Assembly: GCF_023634065.1 (NCBI RefSeq)
Contig: NZ_JALKCV010000001.1
Location: 496,001-560,000, forward strand
DNA: 64,000 nt
Direction: 5' to 3'
From: Microbulbifer litoralis
GTDB taxonomy: Bacteria > Pseudomonadota > Gammaproteobacteria > Pseudomonadales > Cellvibrionaceae
Positions 11,005 to 18,611 of this stretch are shown one piece after another. Made by a program: the position numbers and the translations under genes. The notes beneath the pieces were generated by a model. The model was not told where the DNA came from, made no database searches, and was given only the letters and a program-made list of their open reading frames with translations. Numbering within the stretch: the stretch's first letter is position 1; every line of letters starts with the position of its first letter.

Positions 11005-12384
11005 TCAGGCGGCCGGGAGGAAGTCGATCGGGTAGAGGATGGTGATAGTCGGGACACCCTCTTTGGCGCCGAAGTTAAACCGTTTTACCCTCGCGATGAT
11101 CTTCGCATTGAGCGGCGGTGAATCCATATCGCTGGACTCGACCTGGGCCAGGGAAACCGAGCCGTCGGGTTCGATGGTGATCTTCAGGACCATCTTGCCC
11201 TGCAGTGCCGGGTTCTTGCGCAGTTCGCGGTTGTAGATGCGATACAGCGCGGCCTTGTAGCGGTCGAAGACGATCTGGATCTCTTCATCGGTACGGGATG
11301 GGCCCACACCGTCGCTGAGAGGCCGGTCCTCGCCTGCAAAGTCGCCCTCGGTGCCGATGGAGCTCTCCACCCGCGAGAAGGCCACACCGTCGAGCGCCTG
11401 CCCGGCACCGCCCACATTGCGGCTGAGTTCGGCGGTATTGATACCGCCGCTGCCGGCCTTGGCCTGTGCGGTGATAAGCGAGCGCTGGCTGCGATTTTCC
11501 TTCTTGCCGGCGGTGCTGAGCTGGGTCTGCTGGCCGAGGCGGTCGTCCAGGTCGTCTTCCATCAGGTCCTGGAAGTTGTCCTTGAAGGCCAGTACACCGG
11601 CGCGCTCCGCCTTCTTGCGGGCTTCTTTCTTCTCGGTCTTGCTCGGCTTGGGCTCTTCCTTGGCCACCTTCTGCTGCTTGGGCTCCGGCTTCTTCTCTTC
11701 CTTCTTCGGCTGCGGCTTCTCGGGCTCCGGCGGCGGTTTGGGTTTGGTTTTCTTCTCGATCACCAGCTTGGCCAGGCGCTCGGGAATCTCCACCACCTCA
11801 TCCTCTTCCGGCTCCGGCAGTGTCCATTGCGGAACCATATAACCCAGGAACAGGGCCATCAGCAGCGATGCGAACAGGCAGCGACGGAAACGGCGCTCGT
11901 CCTCGCCCTGTGTATGCCAGGGCATCTGCGAGGGGCGGTATTCGCCCTGCTCGATATCCCGGGTGACTTCAAATTCGAACTGCGCCTCTTCCTCATCGCG
12001 GCGGATCTGGTCCGCGCGGGCATCCAGTTCGAAGATATCGTCCCGGCAGTCCTCAATACTGTCGAGAACGCGCTTGCGCCGCTCCTGTAACAGATCCAGG
12101 TTGGCGTTGTAGACGCTGACCGTCCGCTCGATGCGGTGGATAACCGCTTTGGCGGAGTCTTCCCGGTAGTCGTCGGCCCAGAAGAGATCGCCGGCCCCCT
12201 GCTCTTCCAGCTTGTTGAGGCGCTCGGATATCTCGTCGAGAAGCTGGTGCTTGTTCTCGTCCTTGCGCAGCTCGGTCAGCTTATCTTCTACTTGCCGCTG
12301 CTCGCCTTCAAGCACGCGCAGCCGTCGGCGAACCTGTTCCAGTTCGCCGCTCAGCACCTGCTTCTGTTGAAGAAAATTACTCAC
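11005..12384 (-). CDS. AgmX/PglI-type TonB-like energy-transducing protein
   Basis: 459 residues, starting with GTG at 12384 (no better start is visible). An N-terminal coiled coil (residues 1-60, with more helix to about 150) is followed by one membrane segment at about 169-187. Next is a Pro/Lys/Glu-rich TonB-like spacer at about 200-260. The C-terminal domain (about 360-459, with DEEIQIVFDRYKAALYRIYN and KITIEPDGSVSLAQVESS) is of the AgmX/PglI type, related to TonB C-termini. The family couples an ExbB/ExbD motor to envelope partners, as GltG/GltJ do in Myxococcus gliding. It is the last gene of the operon, 9 bp after the ExbD gene. The long cytoplasmic coiled coil before the membrane segment is unlike classical TonB. 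The physiological function is inferred only. Confidence 0.8.
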   Translation of the reverse strand: MSNFLQQKQVLSGELEQVRRRLRVLEGEQRQVEDKLTELRKDENKHQLLDEISERLNKLEEQGAGDLFWADDYREDSAKAVIHRIERTVSVYNANLDLLQERRKRVLDSIEDCRDDIFELDARADQIRRDEEEAQFEFEVTRDIEQGEYRPSQMPWHTQGEDERRFRRCLFASLLMALFLGYMVPQWTLPEPEEDEVVEIPERLAKLVIEKKTKPKPPPEPEKPQPKKEEKKPEPKQQKVAKEEPKPSKTEKKEARKKAERAGVLAFKDNFQDLMEDDLDDRLGQQTQLSTAGKKENRSQRSLITAQAKAGSGGINTAELSRNVGGAGQALDGVAFSRVESSIGTEGDFAGEDRPLSDGVGPSRTDEEIQIVFDRYKAALYRIYNRELRKNPALQGKMVLKITIEPDGSVSLAQVESSDMDSPPLNAKIIARVKRFNFGAKEGVPTITILYPIDFLPAA

Positions 12385-12393
12385 AAACTTCTA

Positions 12394-12945
12394 CTAACCT
12401 TGAGCTGCTTTCTGAATGACCGCCAGCGAAACCTTGGTGTACCCAGCATCAGTGCAGCTGGACATCACTTTCTTGAGCAGGCTGAACGGTATGGTTCTGT
12501 CCGCGAGAATATTCACTTCCGGCGGCAGCGCGGATTGGTCTTCACCTTCCTCTCCAGCAGTCTCTGCCTGCTGTTCATCCTGTTCGTTACTGGCGACCAG
12601 AATGGCCTTGTCCATCTCCGAGATCATCGCCTGCTTGATGGCTTCGATGATTCTCTCCTCGCTATTGATCACATCACTGGTCGCGACAATTGACTTGGAT
12701 TCGACCAGGATTTCCTCATCGGTAACCATCAGCGTTACCGTCTCGCGCGGCTTGGTCTCTACGACCGAGTCCGGCAGGGTGATCACTTTTGGCGGCTCAA
12801 GGGCCTCGTTGCTGGATGTATTGGTCAACAGGAAGAAGACCAGAATGGTGAATACATCCATCAGCGATGTCAGGTTCATGCCCTGGGTCTTCTTACGCTT
12901 GTGGCTCCGGGCCATGCGTTTCATGCGTCGGCTTTGTCGTTTCAC
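12394..12945 (-). CDS. ExbD/TolR family biopolymer transport protein
   Basis: 183 residues with a GTG start whose GTGA overlaps the stop of the preceding ExbD gene, which indicates translational coupling. A very basic cytoplasmic N-terminus (residues 1-22) is followed by one membrane segment (about 27-41, TSLMDVFTILVFFLL) carrying the conserved Asp30 that lines the proton path in ExbD/TolR/MotB-like stators. A periplasmic domain follows (about 60-183) with an acidic insertion near 125-140. It should form a stator with the ExbB-like protein at 13541-14329. The family is clear; the machine it powers is inferred from context. Confidence 0.88.
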   Translation of the reverse strand: MKRQSRRMKRMARSHKRKKTQGMNLTSLMDVFTILVFFLLTNTSSNEALEPPKVITLPDSVVETKPRETVTLMVTDEEILVESKSIVATSDVINSEERIIEAIKQAMISEMDKAILVASNEQDEQQAETAGEEGEDQSALPPEVNILADRTIPFSLLKKVMSSCTDAGYTKVSLAVIQKAAQG

Positions 12946-13541
12946 GGCGCATCTCCTATGGATATATCCGGGAACAGAACCACATGCTCAACGGCCTCCG
13001 GGTCGTCGGGGTTACTGCCCTCTTCGCGCACATCGGCGCCGCGCACGGCGTCCATGACACCGACCAGGTGCTCATAGGCGATATCCGGCTCCATCAGCAG
13101 GATCGAATCTGTCTTTTCCGGATAGCTGCTTTTTATATCCAGCAGGGCCAGGCTCAGTTTCTCCAGATCGTAGACATCCTCTGTGGGCAGTACGGGCTGC
13201 GCGGCCTGCTCAGCGGAAGCATCGGTATCCGCCGCTGTCTCGCTGCCGGTTTCCGTCGTCTCGCCCTGCCCTGCAGTGCCCAGGTTGGGAAAGCGGGCGA
13301 CCACTTTCTCACCATCACTGATCTCCAGTGCGTCTTTGCGCACCACGACCTCAACCGTGACCGTCGGATCGTCCGGGGCGCCGCCACCGGCACCGGAAGG
13401 CATATTCAGCTCGAGAATCGTAACCCGGGAAAATACGGCCGATACCAGCAGAAACGGCACCAGCACCACCATCAGGTTCAGGAAGGCGGTAATGTCCAGC
13501 TCCGGGGCTTCTTTATCTCTCCCATGGCGCCGTCTTCTCAT
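12942..13541 (-). CDS. ExbD/TolR family protein, variant lacking the channel Asp
   Basis: 199 residues. The ATG overlaps the ExbB stop (TAATG), so the genes are coupled. A basic N-terminus precedes a single membrane segment (about 17-36). At the place where ExbD proteins have the proton-path Asp, this protein reads FLNLM, so Asn22 appears to replace it. The periplasmic part is acidic and Ala/Glu-rich (about 100-130). With the downstream ExbD it makes a two-ExbD motor, the arrangement known for AglR-AglQ-AglS of Myxococcus. The Asn substitution suggests a structural or regulatory rather than proton-carrying partner. Confidence 0.85.
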   Translation of the reverse strand: MRRRRHGRDKEAPELDITAFLNLMVVLVPFLLVSAVFSRVTILELNMPSGAGGGAPDDPTVTVEVVVRKDALEISDGEKVVARFPNLGTAGQGETTETGSETAADTDASAEQAAQPVLPTEDVYDLEKLSLALLDIKSSYPEKTDSILLMEPDIAYEHLVGVMDAVRGADVREEGSNPDDPEAVEHVVLFPDISIGDAP

Positions 13542-14329
13542 TACACTTTTTCCGCTTGCTGTTCTTCGGCTGTGGTTTCTTCGCTATCGGGTTCGGCAGT
13601 GTCTTCCGCAGCCGACGCCTGCTGCTCCTCCTCCACAGGCTCCGGGGAAACCTCTGCCTCTTCGGCCGGCTCATCAGTTCCGGTATCCCGGCGGCGGCGG
13701 GAGGACATGGCGATAATATTCAGTGCCTTGACCGATACCATTTCCAGGCTGTCGACGATCTCGCCGGTCAGGGAGTTCAGCAGGGCGTGAATGATCAGCA
13801 GCGGAATACCGGTCATCAGGCCGAATGCGGTGGTGTTCATCGCCACCGAGATACTGGCCGACAGCAGGTCGGCCTTTTCCGCCGGGTTGGCGTTGGCTAC
13901 TGCGGTAAACGCCTCGATCAGGCCCATAATGGTACCCAGCAGGCCCAAGAGTGTGGCGATATTGGAAAAGAGTGCGACGTAGGGCGTGCGTTTTTCGAGC
14001 TGGGGAATAATCTCCATCATGCTCTCTTCCATCGCGATCTCGATGTCCTCGCGCCGGCGTACGGCCCCCTGGCGGGCGAGGCCCATCGCCAGCACCTGGC
14101 TGACACCGGATTTGTCCTGCTTGACCAGGTTGCGCGCGCGATCGAAATCACCGGAGTTCAGCACCGGCTCCAGCTTGTCCCACATGGCCCGGTTGGTGTG
14201 GCGCTCGTAAATCAGGCGGATATAGCGCTCCACCGCCACCGCGATCCCCAGCGCGGCAACCACCAGGATCGGGTACATGAAGGTACCGCCTGTCTGGAAG
14301 AACGCGATTACGCTGTTGAAAAAGTCCAT
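13541..14329 (-). CDS. MotA/TolQ/ExbB family proton-channel protein
   Basis: 262 residues. The first membrane segment (about 15-35) is followed by a cytoplasmic loop with KQDKSGVSQVLAMGLARQ and a second membrane segment containing ATLLGLLGTIMGLIEAF, the diagnostic TolQ/ExbB signature. A third segment contains GLMTGIPLLIIHALLN. The C-terminal 45 residues are acidic (EPAEEAEVSPEPVEEEQQ). The family forms pentameric proton channels around ExbD dimers at the inner membrane. It is the first motor gene of the cluster, followed by two ExbD genes and an AgmX-like gene, matching the AglR position in Agl-Glt systems. Confidence 0.9.
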   Translation of the reverse strand: MDFFNSVIAFFQTGGTFMYPILVVAALGIAVAVERYIRLIYERHTNRAMWDKLEPVLNSGDFDRARNLVKQDKSGVSQVLAMGLARQGAVRRREDIEIAMEESMMEIIPQLEKRTPYVALFSNIATLLGLLGTIMGLIEAFTAVANANPAEKADLLSASISVAMNTTAFGLMTGIPLLIIHALLNSLTGEIVDSLEMVSVKALNIIAMSSRRRRDTGTDEPAEEAEVSPEPVEEEQQASAAEDTAEPDSEETTAEEQQAEKV

Positions 14330-14427
14330 TACAAGCCCTCTTTAGAAAATACTGCAGTAATTTGTTGAATCTTTGTTGTGCGCCACAGGCGCACGGTGTT
14401 TCTGTCCGTGCCCGGCCGGGAGTCCGC

Positions 14428-14748
14428 TCAGTCCCCGGAGAGACTCAGCTCATAAAATTCCAGTTCGCGCATAAATACCTCTTTGTCCAGAGGTTTCAGC
14501 TTGCCATCCATCAGGCTCGAGGCCAGGTCGCTTTCCACACCCACCTCGGAGCTTTTCCAGGGGACGATATAGAGCGATTTTGGCGCTTCCTTGTTGCCGA
14601 TGATCGAGATACCGGAGAGTTCCTTGACGTCGTTGTCGACCTTCTTCTCCTCGCTTTCCGACTCGCCCGACTGTGCAAACGCCAACGCACTGCCCAGAGC
14701 AATCGGCAATGCCAGCGACAATGAACCTATCGCGATTCCCAGTCTCAT
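14428..14748 (-). CDS. Small secreted protein of unknown function
   Basis: 106 residues with a clear Sec signal peptide (MRLGIAIGSLSLALPIALGS, cleavage near AFA-QS). The mature part is short and acidic (SESEEKKVDNDVKELSG) and contains PKSLYIVPWKSSE, a pattern I do not recognise as a named domain. Its ATG overlaps the stop of the upstream TPR lipoprotein (ATGA), so it is translated with that gene. Its position inside the motor operon suggests a periplasmic accessory subunit; no specific activity can be assigned. Confidence 0.75.
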   Translation of the reverse strand: MRLGIAIGSLSLALPIALGSALAFAQSGESESEEKKVDNDVKELSGISIIGNKEAPKSLYIVPWKSSEVGVESDLASSLMDGKLKPLDKEVFMRELEFYELSLSGD

Positions 14749-15338
14749 TGTCCGGCCCTCCTTTTGAGATCTGCCATCCAGATAGTGACGTCTTTGTCTT
14801 CAGGTTCCAGCTGCAGGTAGTGTTGGAATTGTGCCAGAGCACAATCCAGATCTTGCAGATAGAGATCACATAAAATCCCAAGGTTTTTGATCAGGGGAAG
14901 ATATTGCGGGTGTTCGCCCAGCGCCGCACTATAGAGTTTGCGCGCCTCCTGGAACCGACCCTGTTTGCGGTACAGAACCGCCAGCTCATTGGTGGCCACC
15001 GGATTGTGTGGATCCCGCTCCAGTGCAGCCATGAACGTTTCTTCCGCGTGTTTTTCATCGCCACTTTTGAAGTAGGCAATCCCCAGATTGATATAGGGTG
15101 CTGGCAGGCGTTTTTCGCGCTCGATCACACTCTGCAGCAGTTCGATGGCAGCTGCATAATTCTCTGCGCGCAGATATTCCAGCGACTTCTCGAAGTCCCG
15201 GTTTACGCTGCCGGAAACATCGACCGAGGAGAAGTCCTCCACCTTTCCCGGCTTCGACGGTGCCGAGGCACACGAGGCCAGCAGTACCACCAGGGACAGA
15301 ACAGCCAGTCTTTGCAATGTTTTCTGGAGCTGAGTCAT
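14745..15338 (-). CDS. TPR-repeat lipoprotein (PilF/GltE-like)
   Basis: 197 residues. The signal peptide ends in the lipobox LLASC, so the mature protein should be lipid-anchored, with Ala at +2 favouring the outer membrane. From about residue 45 there are three to four tetratricopeptide repeats (for example APYINLGIAYFKSGDEKHAE and NELAVLYRKQGRFQEARKLY). TPR lipoproteins of this size act as assembly scaffolds, such as the type IV pilus pilotin PilF and the Glt TPR lipoprotein. It lies between the large TPR lipoprotein gene and the small secreted protein in the motor operon. Confidence 0.82.
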   Translation of the reverse strand: MTQLQKTLQRLAVLSLVVLLASCASAPSKPGKVEDFSSVDVSGSVNRDFEKSLEYLRAENYAAAIELLQSVIEREKRLPAPYINLGIAYFKSGDEKHAEETFMAALERDPHNPVATNELAVLYRKQGRFQEARKLYSAALGEHPQYLPLIKNLGILCDLYLQDLDCALAQFQHYLQLEPEDKDVTIWMADLKRRAGQ

Positions 15339-15395
15339 AAACCTTGTTTCTTGCCTTATCCGGAAACTTTATTCCGGGATACCCTCCCGAGGGGA

Positions 15396-18300
15396 TTAGC
15401 CTTTTGTGCCCGAAGCGGGCTCTTCCGTACTCGCCTGCTCCGGAGCCGGCGGCAGCGGCACGATGCTCTGTACATACTGGCCGGACTCCTCGGCCCTGGC
15501 GTAGCGTGCAGGTACCAGGCCGGCCAGCTTGCCGATACTCTTTTCCACCCAATTGTTGTATATGCCCATCCCCAGGAGCTCGACGTTCTTCTCGTGCACG
15601 GAGATCGCCTTCTCCTCAAACGGGTAGATCTGCTCCTCCAGTGCCAGCTCGTATTCCTCCAGCTCCAGCGGGCTCAGGTTTGTGGGCCGCTCGGATTCTT
15701 TCAGTGCGCGACTGAAATGCAGGTAGATTTCCGCCAGGTAGTAGGTTGCCGCCGCAGTCACATCGGCCACCTGGTAGTCGATCAGGTCGGAATAGGCACT
15801 GATTGCCGCCTTCATCCGCGTGCGCTTCCTGTTGAGGTTCTGTTCGATCGGTGCCACCAGCCGGATCTCGGTAAAGGCGTCAAAGCGGGGCTCCGCCAGG
15901 ATCAGGGCCGCGTTGCCCGCCAGGTAGCGGGTGCGGTCATTGCGCTGGTCGCCGCCGCGGAGCTCGATGCGCACCATCTGCTCGAGCTCATCCTTATAAC
16001 GCCCCTGTTCGCCGGCCGCCTTATATAACCCGGCAATCTTCTGCCGCGTTTCCAGTGCGGGCTCCATCGGGCTGGGGAAGAGCTTGACGTAGCGACGCAG
16101 CACCCGCAGGGCCTTCTCGTCGTCCTTGGCGGCACTGTAGAGGTCGGCGGCCTGGGTCAGGGCCTCCCGGCGCACGGCATCGTCCTCGGATTCCCGTTCG
16201 ATACGCTCGAACTCGGCGGCAGCCAGTAACAGTTCGCCACTCTCCTGGTAGACAACCGCCAGTTTCTTGGTGACATCCTTGATCAGCTTGTGCTCGGGGA
16301 AGTTCTGCCGGAAAGATTTCAGTACCGAAGCCGCCCGGCCCCAGTCTTCCAGCAGAATCAGCGATGCCGCGGCATCGTATTCGGCGGTAGCCAACAGGGT
16401 CGCGCCGGGCGCGGATTCGCGAATACGCAGGAAGTGCTTCGCCGCCGTGGCGTGATCCTCCTGCTTGCGTGCCAGTTCACCCTGTTGGTAGATGGAGGCC
16501 GCCAGGTTGTCGATCAACGCCGCGCGGTCTTCCGCATCGGCAGCAGTCAGGGCCAGGGCGTCGCCGTATGCCGACTCCGCCTCGACGAAGGCGTCCGTAT
16601 CGAACGAGGCGTGCCCCACCAGCATCCACGCGGAGCGACGGATGCCGGTCTCGGCCTGCGGGAATTTTTCCAGCAGCAGCCGGCCGTTGTGAATAGTCTG
16701 GGGAAAATCCTTCAGGCTGTACAGGTCTTCGACGGCGCCCACCATCACCTGTGCGGCCTTCTCGTGCTCGGGGAAGGTATCCGAAAACTGCAGCGAGGAA
16801 CGGATGACTTCCCGCTGGAAGGGCGCGCGCTTTTGTGCCGATGCGTCTTTCAGCGCATTGGCGAGGTTCTCGCGATAGGCGTAGACCGCGGCGTAGCCCG
16901 CTTCGCTGGATTTCTCGTGGGCCGGATATTCGTAGGCAGTGCGCTCGTACTCCCGCGCCGCGCCGTGGAAATCGCGGTTTTCCAACATCAGACCGGCGAG
17001 CTGGTGATTGATTTCCGGCGCACGGGGCCTGTCGCTGAACGACTCGAGATATTTCCGGTACCAGTGGATTGCCTCCCGGTAGTGCTCCGGCTTTTTGTCT
17101 TTGAGTTTCTTGTTCTGGTAGGCGGCATGATAGTGACCCGCCAGGTCGATCAGGTTGGTCTGCAGGAAGTCCACCACTTCGCCGTACTCGTTGACGTCGA
17201 AGACAGTCCAGTATTGCGCGTTCAGCGCGTAGGTGGTGGCGAAGTCTTTCTTCGCTTCCAGCACCAGTTTCGGGAAGCCGCCTTCTTGGTAGATCTCAAT
17301 CACACGGATGGAGAAATCCGCGGAAACCTTGTTCAGGGGGTTGCGATCCACGTAGAGATTGTAGGCTTCGGCCGCATCCTGGTAGCGGCGCTTGGTCAGG
17401 TAGTATTCGCCGAGATGGCTGTACACCATGGACTCGTACTGCCGCGAGCCCTTGCGCTCGAAGTAGTCGACGATGGAACGGGCCCCGCCCAGATAGGAAA
17501 AGCTCAGGCTGACGACGCGAAAGGTATCGTCGACATGCTTGCGCTCCACCTGGTTGCTCTGCTGTTCAAAGTCGTAGCCCTGGGAGAGCTTGTAATCGAG
17601 CATGGCGATGTAGTCATCCAGTGCCATCTCGTACATTTCCTGCTTGAACAGGGACCAGCCGCGCTTGTAGAGCGACAGCTCGAAGAAACTGGAGGCCTCG
17701 CCCATGGCGATAACCTTGCCGTACGCCTCCTCCGCGTCCAGGTATTTCTTGCGCGTGAAGTAGTACTCACCCAGGCGGAACCAGGCCTCATCGAGGTGGC
17801 GCGAATCGGGGAACTTCGCCACCATTTCCCGCAGCACTTCCACCGCTTTCTCGATCTCGCCGATCTCTTCGTAGGCGCGCGACAACTGGTACATGACCTG
17901 GTCGTTGCGGTCGTAGAGCGGGTACTTGGCCAACAGCTTGCGATAGAGGTTGATGGCTTCGCGCGCATTGGCTGCCAGCAGTGCATCCGGGTTGTCGCCC
18001 GGGGGGGCGATGGGGGTATCGTCTTCCGGAATATCGATTCCGGCGGTGGCCCTTGTCTCGAAATCGCTATCCGATTCGTCGTGCCGGGCGATGCCGCTGG
18101 CCGCTGCGGCCGTTGCAGCGGCGGCCGGGGCAACCGCTGTTTCCGGCGCGTCCATCTTGCGGCCCGGCCGGGTCGCCGACTCCGGGTCGATGGAGACCAC
18201 GGCGTCGCTGCCCCCGCCGGCGGCGTCGGCAACGGCGCTGTCAATGGCCCGGTCTTCCGCCCGGTGTGCCTGTTTGATCTTGAGGTCGGCGATACGGCGT

Positions 18301-18611
18301 ATCGCCTCCGGTGTCAGGTTGGTTTCCGGTGTTTCCTGCAGGTATTGCTGGTAGCCCGCCAGCGCTTTCTCGAGGCTGCCGTCGATATGCTGTTCCCTGA
18401 TTTCAATATCGACCTTCTGCAGGCTGGCAATGGTTTTGCCGCTGTTGCTCGCACAGGCGTTCAGCAACAGCGCCATGGAGGCCAGGGTGGCGCAGCGCAG
18501 AAAGACACGCCCTGCCGGGGGCTGGCTGTTTCTGCATGCCTGGATGGCCCCGTTTTTTTCGCCTGCGGGCAGGCTCCTGCGGCGGGAGACGGCGTTCAGG
18601 AGGGGATTCAT
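15396..18611 (-). CDS. Large TPR-repeat lipoprotein of the motor operon
   Basis: 1,071 residues. An unusually long basic N-region leads to a hydrophobic segment ending in the lipobox LLNAC (Cys53), predicting a lipoprotein. Residues about 130-200 are an Ala-rich low-complexity linker. From about 210 to 1000 there are many degenerate tetratricopeptide repeats (for example VMYQLSRAYEEIGEIEKAVE and AWFRLGEYYFTRKKYLDAEE). The C-terminus is Pro/Ala/Glu-rich. Proteins of this architecture accompany Agl-Glt-like motors as periplasmic scaffolds. The ATG overlaps the stop of the neighbouring TPR gene (ATGA), so the two are coupled. Function beyond scaffolding is inferred. Confidence 0.82.
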   Translation of the reverse strand: MNPLLNAVSRRRSLPAGEKNGAIQACRNSQPPAGRVFLRCATLASMALLLNACASNSGKTIASLQKVDIEIREQHIDGSLEKALAGYQQYLQETPETNLTPEAIRRIADLKIKQAHRAEDRAIDSAVADAAGGGSDAVVSIDPESATRPGRKMDAPETAVAPAAAATAAAASGIARHDESDSDFETRATAGIDIPEDDTPIAPPGDNPDALLAANAREAINLYRKLLAKYPLYDRNDQVMYQLSRAYEEIGEIEKAVEVLREMVAKFPDSRHLDEAWFRLGEYYFTRKKYLDAEEAYGKVIAMGEASSFFELSLYKRGWSLFKQEMYEMALDDYIAMLDYKLSQGYDFEQQSNQVERKHVDDTFRVVSLSFSYLGGARSIVDYFERKGSRQYESMVYSHLGEYYLTKRRYQDAAEAYNLYVDRNPLNKVSADFSIRVIEIYQEGGFPKLVLEAKKDFATTYALNAQYWTVFDVNEYGEVVDFLQTNLIDLAGHYHAAYQNKKLKDKKPEHYREAIHWYRKYLESFSDRPRAPEINHQLAGLMLENRDFHGAAREYERTAYEYPAHEKSSEAGYAAVYAYRENLANALKDASAQKRAPFQREVIRSSLQFSDTFPEHEKAAQVMVGAVEDLYSLKDFPQTIHNGRLLLEKFPQAETGIRRSAWMLVGHASFDTDAFVEAESAYGDALALTAADAEDRAALIDNLAASIYQQGELARKQEDHATAAKHFLRIRESAPGATLLATAEYDAAASLILLEDWGRAASVLKSFRQNFPEHKLIKDVTKKLAVVYQESGELLLAAAEFERIERESEDDAVRREALTQAADLYSAAKDDEKALRVLRRYVKLFPSPMEPALETRQKIAGLYKAAGEQGRYKDELEQMVRIELRGGDQRNDRTRYLAGNAALILAEPRFDAFTEIRLVAPIEQNLNRKRTRMKAAISAYSDLIDYQVADVTAAATYYLAEIYLHFSRALKESERPTNLSPLELEEYELALEEQIYPFEEKAISVHEKNVELLGMGIYNNWVEKSIGKLAGLVPARYARAEESGQYVQSIVPLPPAPEQASTEEPASGTKG

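Noticed and set aside
10751-11121. Short overlapping frames in the 10.7-11.1 kb gap
   Set aside because: Composition follows GC-rich hairpins; no ribosome-binding sites or domains, and two frames run over the end of the AgmX-like gene.
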